Of a stretch of DNA of 28,874 nucleotides, positions 1 to 9,990 are shown piece after piece. Where the stretch lies: NCBI GenBank assembly GCA_024741835.1, contig JAENRP010000453.1, positions 1 through 28,874 of the forward strand, read 5' to 3'. The notes under the pieces were generated by a model that was not told the origin of the DNA, did not search any database, and was given only the letters and a program-made list of their open reading frames with translations. This stretch comes from Diplocarpon mali. Its lineage: Eukaryota; Ascomycota; Leotiomycetes; Helotiales; Drepanopezizaceae. A program made the translations under genes and the position numbers. Positions within the stretch are counted from its first letter, which is position 1. Every line of letters starts with the position of its first letter.

Positions 1-44
1 CCCTAACCCTAACCCTAACCCTAACCCTAACCCTAACCCTAACC

Positions 45-85
<41 letters not shown>

Positions 86-112
86 CCCTAACCCTAACCC
101 TAACCCTAACCC
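1..112. repeat. Telomere repeat array (CCCTAA)n
   Basis: Eighteen head-to-tail CCCTAA units run from the first base and end with a partial CCC at 110-112. One unit, at 61-67, has an extra A (CCCTAAA); all the others are perfect. CCCTAA at the left end (TTAGGG on the other strand, reading outward) is the standard telomere of filamentous ascomycetes and many other eukaryotes. The array marks a true chromosome end and is the least mutated sequence in the window. Confidence 0.98.
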
Positions 113-427
113 TCTTAGCCTAAGAGTTATTTCTATAAATTTCACTTGCGATCCTAGCTTAAGAGTCGTTATTAGTAAATTTATAAAATCCACTCGCAGT
201 CCTAGCTTAAGAATCATTTTTACTAAATTCACTTATGATCCTAGCTTAGGAGTCATCTTTAAGTATTGCATTCTACCTATAGTCCTAGCTTAAAAGTTAT
301 TTTCGCGAATTTCACTTGCAATCCTAACTTAGGAATCCATCTATTCTCCTTATCCTCGCTTAATTGTATTAAGGCAAAGAGTGCACTTTCCTTAAAGGAA
401 TCTACTTATAAGTCTGGCCTAGGAGTT
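113..427. repeat. Telomere-adjacent array of 25-bp palindromes
   Basis: Six full 25-bp palindrome copies lie at 143-167, 191-215, 230-254, 274-298, 313-337 and 403-427, and a seventh right arm lies at 118-128, directly against the telomere. Successive right arms start 39, 48, 39, 44, 39 and 90 bp apart, so the region behaves like an irregular minisatellite. On the minus strand the array continues the copia-1A polyprotein frame. Each copy reads as the same Thr-x-x-x-x-Leu-x-x-like octapeptide, apart from one frame change near the 44-bp interval. Confidence 0.85.
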
Positions 428-1875
428 AATTTCTATAATATTACCTTTGAAATAATATAAAGTCCATCTTTAATTTTAGCCTTAAAGATCACTTTATAAT
501 TATTATTTATAAACTATATAAATTGATTATTAAAAACTCTTATATAATTCAACTCTATATAGATCTTGCGGTTAGATAAAAGATTAATGCCTAGGCTAAG
601 TATAAGGAGAACATTTTGCAAAAGGAAAGAAATGCTAGCGATATTCATCTTTACTATACCTATCGAGTCTGTATACAACCTTCTACTACCAACCTTAATA
701 GAGCGCCTTTTTATTTTAGTAAGCGGGCGGAGATCGGCTTTTAAGACGTAGGCATCTTTATTATAATTATTATCTGAATTATTAGAAGTGGATTTAGGTT
801 TAAATAACCTACTATTATTATCAAAGGTATCTACTGAAGTTTTGGCTAAAAAGCCTTTTCCTTTGCCTTTCCTTAATAGTTGCGGCCTTTAGTAGGATAA
901 GGGCAGTTTACTTCTTGACTTTTGCTTTAATTGCTTTTTAATATTAAAGCTAGTGACTATATCGATCAGTTGCCTTTTAACTTTACAATTAGTAATATTA
1001 TAAGTACTATTATAGAAGTAGCATCCTTAATAAGCTTAAGGGCTCGTCCTGCGCTCTTTCCTCTTCTCGGGCTTATTATTGCCTTATAATATGGCATTTG
1101 CCGATTTAAAGCGTCCTTTAAAGTCTTACTTAATAGTTTAAAGGAGGTCGATCTTCTTATAGATCTTAAGGTTAGGTTAGATAAGAAGAGATTGTTTTAC
1201 AATAGCAAACTTAAGAGGGAGGCTATTAAATAGGAAACTAAAAAGCTGAATTTCCTTAAAAGTTATAGCTATCCTAGGATTTGCGGCTCTTACTCTCCTT
1301 CTTGCTTTATATAATATAAATTAAGTAGAGTTTATATTTATATCTATATCCTTACTATCTTTATCTTTTCTATATTAAAATAAAGTGATCTACTATAGTA
1401 GATACTAAGTATTAAAGGCAGTTATTTAAGAGTATTTTACCTTTAAAGTATCCTATCTTATCTTTGCGTTATTATAAATTTAAATAAAATCTCGGTCTTT
1501 ATCACTTAAACCTCTATTAATCTTAAGCTTACATTTAGCTAAGGCCAGCCTATACTCCTTCTTCTTTTCCATATTTAAAATCTGCCTTTAGGATTCTCGG
1601 TTATTATCTATTAAGACTCTTAGGCTAAGCTTATTTAATATATTTAGCAAATCCTTAGCAGTTGTATTAATTATTAAAGTAGAAGTAGACAAATCGGTAA
1701 AGGGAGTATAAGAGGCTATTCTCGCGTATTTAATAAGTATCTTTTGAATCGCTATTTTAATGCCTTTGCTCTTAAAGTAAAACTTTAAATCATTGAACTA
1801 TTATTGCCAGTTCTTTTAAAAGAGTTAGAGGTCTTTAGGTCTAGTGTTTCGATCGGAATCGGAAGCTATTGCCAT
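428..1875 (-). pseudogene. Copia-1A gag and start of pol, RIP-degraded
   Basis: The probable start is the ATG at 1875-1873, opening Met-Ala-Ile-Ala-Ser-Asp. The frame runs leftward with many TAA/TAG stops at Gln-like positions. An FNDLKFYFKSKG segment near 1800-1770 resembles the N-terminal part of copia Gag. A Cys-containing stretch near 1010-960 is in the place of the CCHC knuckle but is not intact. At about 700-560 is the copia pattern LLQNVLLILSLGINLLS, normally found just after the aspartic protease; the protease DTG itself is not recognisable. The frame then passes into the palindrome array. The product would be a nucleocapsid/protease polyprotein; it cannot be expressed now. Confidence 0.75.
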
Positions 1876-2263
1876 TTCGAATAGAATTGCATTTAAAATC
1901 AAATAAATTAAATAGTTAAAGGCACTCCTCCTATCGAAAAGTCGAAATGATTAAATAGTAGGTATTATAAAAGTATTAAATAAGGAAGAAGTCCTCTTAT
2001 CGAAAAGGGTTTTTAGGCTATAATGCAAGGAATCATACCTCTTACGAAATATAGTAAAGTAAGGAATTATACCTCTTGTAATACCAAAGGGTTATAGAGC
2101 AAGGAATCATACCTCTTATAATATAAGTTGGCTAAATAGGGAATTATACCTCTTATTCGCCGATTGCTCGCCTTTTACTATAAATCTCGTTCAACTTCCT
2201 ACTAATAGTTGCAGCGCAAGTGCTTTCTAAGGGAAGTTAATAATCTATTATCAGTCTATCTAA
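1876..2263 (-). repeat. Copia-1A leader with four tandem repeats
   Basis: This is the stretch between the primer-binding site and gag. It holds four imperfect copies of a motif close to AAGGAATCATACCTCTTA, beginning near 2026, 2061, 2101 and 2138, so 35-39 bp apart. Two related CTCCTATCGAAAAG/CTCTTATCGAAAAG copies lie near 1926 and 1994. No coding potential was seen. Short tandem repeats in the leader are common in LTR elements. Confidence 0.65.
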
Positions 2264-2275
2264 GGCTTATAACCT
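2264..2275 (-). promoter_or_regulatory. Candidate primer-binding site of copia-1A
   Basis: On the minus strand, immediately inside the LTR, the sequence reads AGGTTATAAGCC. With one RIP-type G-to-A change reversed it contains GGTTATGAGCC, which would pair with the anticodon stem-loop (CTCATAA) of initiator tRNA-Met. Copia elements often prime from such a half-tRNA. The two LTR copies of this family stop matching exactly here, which supports the position. Confidence 0.55.
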
Positions 2276-2469
2276 ATTGAGCTTAAGTAAGTCGGCGCAA
2301 TAGGTAATAGAAACTTCTAAAGGTCGATAGTCGATATATTAATAAGAGTTAGGGAAGGAAGGTTACCCCTTTCTTCCCTATAGCTATATACGTATCAATA
2401 TCCTACTAATTAAGCAATAGGGTCATATAATAATACATCGGAGTGATAGCTGTATCACCTATCTTAATA
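2275..2469 (-). repeat. Copia-1A 5' LTR (195 bp)
   Basis: This is an inverted copy of 3454-3648 with exactly the same length. On the minus strand it begins TATTAAGATAGG and ends GCTCAATA. Those ends are what RIP would make of the canonical TG...CA ends. Similarity stops at both edges, at the primer site on the inside and at the RNase H fragment on the outside. Confidence 0.85.
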
Positions 2470-2484
2470 TATTAAAGCGATTAT

Positions 2485-3135
2485 ATATACTATGGTATAT
2501 ATAAGACCAGATATCGCCTTTATTATAAGGTAACTTAGTCAAAACTTAAAGGATCCGACGATTCGATATAAGAATATAGTTAAGCGACTTAAAAGGTACC
2601 TTCGATCGATAATCATATAAAAGGTGAGATATAGACTAATAAAATATATAAGCGCAAAGCTTAAGGTATATACCGATTCCGATTAGGCAAATATAAAAGG
2701 TTAGAAAAGTATATCTAAAAGCGTAGTAATACTATATAGTAGACCTATATTGTAAAGAAGTAGGAAGTAGAAATCAGTAGCTACTGCAAGCACTAAGGCC
2801 GAATATATATTAATATTATCAAATTGCAAGTAAGGATTATAAATCGCTTAAGTTTTAAAAGATTTAGGTTTCGTTAAGTATATTAGATAGGATAGGAACT
2901 ATATTAATCTTTAAGTAGATAATATAAAGGCGATTGCACTTATAAAGAATCTATACTTATATAAGTGATTGAAATATATTAATATTGCTTACTACTTTAT
3001 CTGCAACCTTATTATAAAGAATAAGTTATTAATTACTTATATCCTAACTAATCGAATAGTAGTAGATAGATTTATAAAGCTATTAAAGATAATTGCAAAG
3101 TTCGAAGCGTTTAAAAATATATTAGGGTTATAGAA
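2485..3135 (+). pseudogene. Copia-1B RNase H domain, 5'-truncated
   Basis: Translation shows the strongly conserved end of a copia polyprotein. YIRPDIAF at the start is the copia YxRPDI motif that follows RT. VYTDSD near 2660-2680 carries a catalytic Asp of RNase H (usually YSDADWA). SVATASTKAEYI near 2775-2810 holds the ASTEAEY motif, with the catalytic Glu altered to Lys. VDNIKAIAL near 2915-2940 matches the DN.gAi.l motif, and an INIAYYFI segment matches the HIdvryHfIR motif. Multiple TAA/TAG stops fall at Gln positions. The fragment starts within 20 bp of the neighbouring LTR edge, so RT and everything before it are gone. Confidence 0.85.
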
Positions 3136-3453
3136 GATAGTAGGGGCTTAATAGGCTTAAGGACGACTCCTAAGCCTGCCCTGCGAGTCAAGTCATATAG
3201 TCTTATAAAGGAAAGTTTTTAAATCGACTCCTAGGCCTAGACCGCGAGTTAAGTTATATAATCTTATAAAGGAACGCTTTTAGGAAAATTAACTCCTAGT
3301 CCTGCCTTATAAGTAGAGTTTGGTAATTTTAATAAAGGTTGCTATTAATTGATTATTTTTAATTTAAAGAAATACTTAAGAGTTGGATTAGCGTAAAAGG
3401 ATAGTTATTATTTTCCTAATTATAGGTCAATTAAAGTAAGGTTTGAATAAGGG
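3136..3453 (+). other. Copia-1B 3' tail with three palindromes and polypurine tract
   Basis: This untranslated tail lies between RNase H and the 3' LTR. It contains three 25-bp palindromes at 3165-3189, 3226-3250 and 3291-3315, spaced 61 and 65 bp. The run GAATAAGGG at 3445-3453 sits directly against the LTR and is the expected polypurine primer for plus-strand synthesis, with some RIP damage. I see no other function. Confidence 0.6.
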
Positions 3454-3648
3454 TATTAAGATAGGTAATACAGCTATCACTCCGATATATTATCATATAA
3501 CCCTACTGCTTAATCAATAGGATATTGATATATATATAGCTATAGGGAAGAAAGGGGTAACCTTCCTTCCTTAACTCTTACTAATATATCGACTATCGAC
3601 CTTTAGAAGCCTCCTTTACCTACTGCGCCGACTTACTTAAGCTCAATA
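3454..3648 (+). repeat. Copia-1B 3' LTR (195 bp)
   Basis: It reads TATTAAGATAGG...GCTCAATA and matches 2469-2275 in inverted orientation over its full length, with mainly transition differences. The sequence after 3648 is unrelated to the copia leader, as expected for the outer edge of a 3' LTR. Left unmutated, the two copies 1 kb apart in inverted orientation would be able to pair as a hairpin. Confidence 0.85.
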
Positions 3649-3724
3649 TTTAAGCCCTTTTGAATTTCGAAGTACTCCTTTTAGCAACTAATCTTATAAT
3701 ATTAAAGCTTCCCCTTTGCCCCTT

Positions 3725-4960
3725 ATGGATTCTATCAACTTAGATAGTTAATATAAGATAATAATAGCCGCATTTAAGGCTATTACTAGTCACTTTCCCC
3801 TCCTTAGTTCCTCTAGTGCTCCTTACTTTATAAGAGCTAATATTACTAATTTCCTTAAAAAAATATAAGGAAACTTATTACAATTTTAGTATTATATAAG
3901 AGGATATGATTTCTTAGCTCCCTTACTATTATAACTATATAAGCAAAGATATTATTAAATCCCTCTTTAAATGGAAAACTTATAATTTATAAAAACTCCT
4001 TATTAAGGCTTTTAAATCTGAATTCTAAGAATTTGATAAATAGTAGATTCGTAATACCCTAGCTTTCTTAAAGGAATTTATTTTAGTTACTTATACTCCT
4101 AAGGAACTTAAGAACTACTATTAGACCTTTACTTGCGTATTAAATACCTTAATCGGCTAGAAAATACTTAGCAAAGTCGAAAGAGGTCGCCTTTTCTTAC
4201 TTAGATTACCTACTAGCCTTAGAAATAAGATTATTAAGTATTTTAAAATCAATAAGCAAGATCTTATAATATTTACCTTATTTAAGGAATTCTTAGCTTT
4301 TGCTTTAAAATCAGATCTTAATAAAAGAACTATTAATGCTATAGAGTAGGAAAAAGCCCTTACTCCCTCTTATACTAAAGACCTTAAGAGCCTGGTCCAA
4401 GAACACTCAAAGGCTTTAGAAGTTATAAAGGAGGTAAAGAAGAACCTAATAGTTATACCTTTTACTCGTAGGCCTAACTTAAGAGTAAGATCTAACCTTA
4501 GAATTAAGGAACTTAAGACTTCATTTGCAAAACTCCAAATCTAAAGCTTAAAAACTAGGATTAATAATCTCTTATAGGAAAAATAGCATATTCCTTAATT
4601 GAGTAATAGGTAAAACTCGGCTGTTATAAGCCAATTTAGTAGTTCCTATTACTAGACTTCTACTTCTTATCATTTGGAATAACTAATTAATATAAGAACT
4701 CAATAGTTGATTAAAGAAGGAGATAATAATCTTAATTAGCACTCTACTAATATTAATACTATAAGGTACTAAGGAAATAGCAATAGAAGAAGACTAACCT
4801 ACAACTTTTGCAATAATAAGAAACCTAATTGCCCTTTATATAAGTATTGCAATAAATATCCTCTTTTCTAATGTTTTATTAATACTAAGGTTATATATAT
4901 TAATAAGTATAGGATGCTTTGCATTAGAGATCCTAAGCTAGAAGCTATTCCTATTAAAAA
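3725..4960 (+). pseudogene. Gypsy-1 gag, RIP-degraded
   Basis: The first in-frame ATG at 3725 (Met-Asp-Ser-Ile) may be the start or an internal Met beside the truncation. The frame aligns with gypsy-2 gag: IIAAFKAIT near 3760, YFIRANIT near 3825, FALKSDLNKRTIN near 4300. It shifts by one base near 3860. One 25-bp palindrome at 4463-4487 is read in frame at the same gag position as in gypsy-2, so it predates their split. Past the region shared with gypsy-2, a Cys-rich stretch at about 4805-4880 (CNNKKPNCPLYKYC) is the likely remnant of the nucleocapsid. Gag would form the virus-like particle; about 20 stops prevent expression. Confidence 0.8.
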
Positions 4961-6790
4961 GCACTAGAATCGCTTATAGTTATAGACTATTCGAACGATG
5001 ATATATAATACGAAATAAGATAAGAATTTAGTCGAACGATAGCATATTATAGATATAAATACTAAAATTCTAACTTATATATATATAAGTATAATTAGCA
5101 ATCTACCTAAGGGAGTTCTTAAAGGCTTAGCTTTTAATTAAATAGCTATAGAAGTTAAAGGCATCTCTATCTTAAGATAGGTTAATAATAATATTTTAGC
5201 TAATATTAATACTACTTTTATATTTAAGAACCTTTGGAATTCTTAGCGTCCTTTTAAATCTTTTATTCTACTAATATTAATAAAACCAGCTAAAGTCCAG
5301 AAATCAGCGCGTGCAACTTAGGAATCTTAATATAAAGTCCAAACGCTAAAAGATATCTAATAATTTAAAACTATAGTAGACGAGGATAAAGCTAATAGGG
5401 CAGACGATTTAATTAGAGATATTATAAACGAAAGCGGCTTTAAGCTTAAAGATTAAGAAGTTAAAGTTATTACACAGACCCTTGACCTTAAGCGAAAGAG
5501 ATAAATATTAAAATAGGAAAAGTTTATTAATAAACATACTAATTCAACTATAATAGAGAAAGCTATAAAGAATGTTATAGCTTAGTAAATAAACCTTACA
5601 TTTAATGACCTATTTAGTTTAATTAAATAGTTTAATAAAGTATTAAGAAAATATATCCTAATTGCCTTTAAAGATTTAAATAATAATAAGGAAATAAAAA
5701 TTATAATACAAAAGAACTCTAAGAAACACTTAGCTTTAATTAAATGCCTTTAAATTGCAAAAGATAAAGGAACCTAAAGGTATTTTAATATTATAGTAAT
5801 AGCTTTAATATCTTAAAATATCAATTGAAATTATTAAATAGTTATAATAAAAAGCCCTATTATTATTTATTTAATAAAAGAATCAGTTAAAGTAAAGGCT
5901 TTAATTAATTATAGTTTAAAAGTTAATATAATAATAAGAAAAGTAGTAGAAATAGCTTAATTAATACTTATTAGTAATCGACTCCTTATTTATTCGACGA
6001 TCTTTAGATCGAAATACAATTTTAATAAATAGGTGAAAAATGTAAAGGTTAAAGTTAAAAGGATTATCAATTATACTGACTTTCTAATAATAGAGAATTC
6101 TTTAAATAATATTCTTTTAAAAATGCCCTTTATTTTAAAATCTTAGCTTATATTTAACTATTTTAAAGATAGTCTTATAAAAGCTAGTCTTTAGAATATA
6201 GATCGATCTTTAGAAGGATAAATGATTATTATAAAAGATATAGTAGAATTCTAAAATAAGGTTTTAAAAAACGATTGGCTAATATAAGGGCTAGGCTTAA
6301 TGCTAGTAAAGGAAAGCACTTAGTAAAGAGTTATAGCGAAAGGAAGGTAAGTTTTCTAATTTTAAATAATAGCGATTTAACTTATAAGCTTAACTTAAGA
6401 GTTAAATCTGGAATTTTAAAGAATAGTATAATAGGCGTTTTATTAGCTTAATAATTAAGAAGAAAGAAAAACAAAGTAAAGAAGAAAGTTCGTTTTATAA
6501 ATTTCGATAATTTACTAATTATTTTAAAAAACCTAAAAATTACTTATAAGTTGGACCTGCGAGTGAAAAACAATAATATTACTAATAATATTTCTATTTA
6601 CGCACTTTAAATTAATAACTTAGAAAATCTATTATTTGTTTTTAAAAAAGAAAATTCGGACCATTTTATAAGATTTTATAAAAAAGGAAAGAAGTAGAAA
6701 AGTATAATACTAGCTAATATTCGAACTATATATAAAAGTAAAGCAGATAAAGTACAACTAGTAGATTAGGGAATCTCTAATAGCTTAAAG
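4961..6790 (+). pseudogene. Gypsy-1 protease region and linker to RT
   Basis: A retropepsin-like domain lies at about 5850-6240. Its active-site segment at about 5905-5930 reads ALINYSLKVN where the family has ALVDSGSEVN, so the catalytic Asp-Ser-Gly has become Asn-Tyr-Ser, all explicable by C-to-T or G-to-A changes. About 100 residues further is LNNILLKMPFI, matching the protease LG.pfl segment. Upstream is a long charged linker without a recognised domain. Downstream, before RT, two 25-bp palindromes at 6379-6403 and 6541-6565 are read in frame as LTYKLNLRV and ITYKLDLRV. The protease would process Gag-Pol. Confidence 0.7.
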
Positions 6791-8480
6791 CTTAAAGGAT
6801 TAGATAATTAGTTGAAATAAGATAAGAAGCTTCGACCTTTAAAGCTAAGTAGCAAATTCGATAAGTTTATTATAGGTAGATTTTCTAATAAACCTATTGA
6901 ATATCGGCTAATAAAAGAGCGTTTTAATATATTGAAAATTAAAGATAACTTAATAGAATAAGAACGCGAACTACTTTATAAATCCTTAATAAATTGAAAG
7001 GACGCCTTAACTTTTGATTAGATTAAACTTAGCTAGATTTAAGAAGTCACGCCTTATATTAAGATTAAGATAATACCTTATAAAGCTTAATAAGAGAAAA
7101 CATTTAAAGTTCCTAAAGCTCTTTAAGAAAAGGTAATTGAAATACTAAAGGATAGGCTAAAGTAAAGCGTTCTCGAATTCTATAATAGCCCTTATAAGAA
7201 CAAATAGTTCTTAATTGTTAAAAAAGAAAAGGGAATTTATAAATTAATAATAGTAATAGTAAAGATGAATTAAGTTACTATTAAAGACGCTAACATTCCT
7301 TTAAATATAGATAAGTTCTTAAATAAATTCGTAGGATTAACCTATAGCTCTCTTATTAACTTTTGCTTTAAATATAACTAATTCATTCTTAATATTAAGT
7401 TAAGAGATATAATAGCAATTCAAACCCCTTTTAAGCTACTTTAGATAACTAGATTAACTTAAGAGGCTATAAATTCAATCGCTCAATTTATCTAAATAAT
7501 CTATAAGATACTAGTAGATTATATATCTAATATTGCGCTCCCTTATATAGACGATATAAGAGTAAAAGGATTAAGATCATTCTATAACTATAAGGAAGTT
7601 CTCCTTAGCATATAACAATTTATAATAGAATACATTTAAAACTTAGATTAGGTGCTTATATAATTTAAAAGAGCAAAAGTAATAGTTAGTCTAAAGTTAT
7701 AATACTATCTTTTATTAATAGAAATTGTTGGTTTTATTACTAATTCTAATAGCTAAAGTCTTTAAAAGGCTAAAGTACTTAAAATCGATAAATAGAAAAG
7801 GTATAATAATATGGTAGAAGCTCGCGCATTTATTAGCATTATAGTATACTATCGCATTTAGATTAAGGATTTTACTAAAAAGGCAGCACCTATTTACACC
7901 TTATTTTAAAAAGGGACTGAGTTTTAATAATAGGAACTTTAAATAGAGGTTATAAAACAACTAAAGCAAGTATTACTTAAAGTACTATATCTAATTAAAA
8001 TAGACTATAGGGCTGACGCTAAGCCAATTATACTAATAGTTGACGTAAGCCTAATTAAATAAGGTACTGTCTTTTAATAAGCTAATAACTAATAGAAAAG
8101 ACATTTAGCTTACTTTAAAAGCGGTCTTTAAAATCTAATAAAGATAAAGTATAATACTATTAAATAGGAATATAAAAGAGCTTTAAAAGTGATAAAAAAG
8201 ATAAGAAGCGACTTTTATAGTACTTACTTTATCTTTGAAACTAATGCTAAAGTGCTAGTAAAACAATTGAATAAATCTATAAGTGATTTTTTAAAAGCTT
8301 TACCAATAAAATGGATTGCTTAAATAAGACTAATAGACTTTAAAGTCAAATATATTTTAAGAATGAAAAATATTACTATAAATAGCCTTTTAAAAAGAAA
8401 TTATCCTTACCCCTTTGATTTAATTAAAGAAGAAGAAATAGATACTAATAAGTAAGTAGAGAACAAAGTTAGTTATCTTT
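6791..8480 (+). pseudogene. Gypsy-1 reverse transcriptase and RNase H
   Basis: The RT palm is readable. YKLIIVIVKMNQVTIKDANIP near 7240-7300 corresponds to the family's YR.vvd.R.LN..T..d..p. SLINFCFKYNQF near 7355-7390 is motif A (SLIDFFSGYDQ) with its catalytic Asp now Asn. LPYIDDIRVKG at about 7537-7570 is the catalytic YxDD box, with both Asp intact. RNase H follows: LIVDVS at about 8032-8049 keeps its first catalytic Asp, and FIFETNAKVLVKQLNK near 8230-8275 matches the f.v.TDhkpL segment, with Asp changed. KVKYILRMKNITINSLLK near 8345-8395 is the usual tether (G..N.vADaLSR). The enzyme would make cDNA; many TAA/TAG stops show it is dead. Confidence 0.85.
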
Positions 8481-9990
8481 TAATATATTGCCTTAAAGGG
8501 ATTGAACTTATAGTCCTAACCTATAAGTTAAATAAGAGAATTTTATTACCTAACTACTTAAGTGACTTTAAAAAAATCGTAAAATTTTTAATTACACTTA
8601 AACAACTAAAGATAGTTTTTTTTAAGGATTTTTAAAAGTTTAAAGCAAAAGCTTTGATTTATCTAATATAAGGAAGGCAATTATTTAAAAGGAGCCATAA
8701 CTTATTTCTTATATAACTCTATTTAAATAATAATAAACTATAAGCTAAGGCTATTAAAGATATTTATAAGGAGACAGGCTATTAAAGAGCTAAGTTTACT
8801 TACTATCGATTTTTAAAAAAATTCTTTTAAAAGGTTCTTTTAAAAACTGCAAAGCTTTTGTAAAAAGCTGCGTCCTTTATTAGAAATAAAAACCTAATTG
8901 TAAAGAGAATCCCCTATTCTTAACTTAGCTATTAAGCCTTTTTTATAAAGTTAGCTTTAATATTATATAAGTACTAACTATTAAGAATAGGATACTATAT
9001 TTTATTTTAACAAAAGAAGACCTATTTAAATAGCTAAAAGGACGACCTTTAAGATTTACTAACTTTAAATCTATTATAAAGTTCCTTTAAGAAGATGTAG
9101 TCTATCGCTATAGACTTTTTAATAGATTAACTATTAATAGAGGCCTTGAAAATAAAGGAGTAATTAAAGCTTTCTTATGAAAATATAGTTTTAAGTAGGT
9201 TCAAATCTTAGCGTATAACTCAAAAGCTAATAGAATAGTAGAATAAGGATACTATAATATTCTTAATAGTCTATCTAAAGTTACTTATAAAGGATTTAAG
9301 GATTAAATAAAACACTTTTATAAAATACTCTTTACTTATTAAACGATAATCTATAAACCAATTGGAGTTATACTATTCTTCCTTATTTATAGTAAAGAGG
9401 CATAGCTCCCTTTTAAATCTCGATAGCCTATTTAAAGATTATTCGACTATAGTCAAATTTAAAACCGTTCCGATTTATTTATAATAAGATGCCGACAACT
9501 TAAGCTTTAAGATATAAATATAAAGGAAATCATTCTATAAAAGAAACGATATAAGGAAAAAGCTAAAGAGGTATAAGCTACTTCTAAAGTACTTAAAACG
9601 TACCTTATTTAAAAAGATAATCTTATCTTAATCTATAATATTATAAGAAGTATTAATATATTAGCAGATACTAAACTTAACTATTAATAGCTTAATCTAT
9701 TTAAGGTTAAGTTTAAGTAGAAAGAAAAGGGATACTATTCTCTTTAAGAATTTAATAAAGTCGATATTAAAGGAACCTTTACAGCTAATTAACTAAAGCG
9801 CTTTTATTAATACAATTAAACCTTATTTCCCTTAAAAGACGAATTAGAAACTGGTATAACCTCTAAATCTTCTATAGGAACTAACGGCAATATAAGCAAT
9901 TTTAAGCCCTTAGATAAAGACTAAGATTTTTCCAACTTAACCTATAAGCCGGTCCTATAAATAAAGAATATTAAAATACCTAACTAATCA
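8481..9990 (+). pseudogene. Gypsy-1 integrase, RIP-degraded
   Basis: AIKDIYKETGYQRAKFTYYR near 8750-8810 is the HHCC zinc domain, in which both His (normally H...GH.G) have become Tyr, a CAT-to-TAT change. SIAIDFLID near 9100-9130 is the first catalytic-core Asp segment, followed by a degraded core to about 9340. Near the C terminus, KGYYSLQEFNKVDIKGTF and LKRFY (about 9725-9800) match the gypsy C-terminal GPF/Y-like strand region (G.Y.L..ldG....tf....LK.F). The integrase would insert cDNA; no target-directing chromodomain was recognised after it. Confidence 0.75.

Larger units (their letters stand above)
113..2469 (-). mobile_element. Copia-1A: Ty1/copia element truncated by the telomere
   Basis: Reading leftward, the element has a 195-bp 5' LTR (2469-2275), a primer-binding site, a leader with tandem repeats, a degraded gag and the first part of pol, and then the palindrome array, where it stops at the telomere. 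Its RT, RNase H and 3' LTR are missing. The outer edge of its LTR abuts the RNase H region of copia-1B, a copy of the same family in the opposite orientation. That fits insertion of 1A into 1B followed by chromosome breakage and telomere addition. The target-site duplication cannot be checked because one flank is lost. Confidence 0.8.
2470..3648 (+). mobile_element. Copia-1B: 3' end of a copia element
   Basis: This comprises an RNase H fragment, a 3' untranslated tail with three palindromes, a purine run and a 195-bp 3' LTR, all on the plus strand. Its 5' portion is missing because copia-1A interrupts it at 2469/2470. Its right LTR edge abuts gypsy-1 at or just before gag, which suggests that 1B itself landed in gypsy-1. 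Confidence 0.8.
3649..9990 (+). mobile_element. Gypsy-1: Ty3/gypsy element body without recognised LTRs
   Basis: The domain order is gag, protease, RT, RNase H, integrase, which is the Ty3/gypsy order (copia has integrase before RT). The left side is cut by the copia-1B LTR at 3648/3649. On the right, coding similarity ends near 9990 and no LTR resembling those elsewhere in the window follows. Its gag is paralogous to that of gypsy-2. One difference is an extra A in the A-run around 3857-3863, which shifts the frame relative to gypsy-2. Confidence 0.8.

Noticed and set aside
113..427. CRISPR-like array of palindromic repeats with spacers
   Set aside because: A eukaryotic telomere is adjacent, spacers are themselves similar and coding, and the same 25-mer is dispersed across the window.
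266..460. 64-residue plus-strand open frame beside the telomere
   Set aside because: It is the shadow of the palindrome array; the coherent frame is copia-1A on the minus strand.
566..751. 61-residue plus-strand open frame
   Set aside because: Opposite strand of the copia-1A protease-region frame; no start context or similarity.
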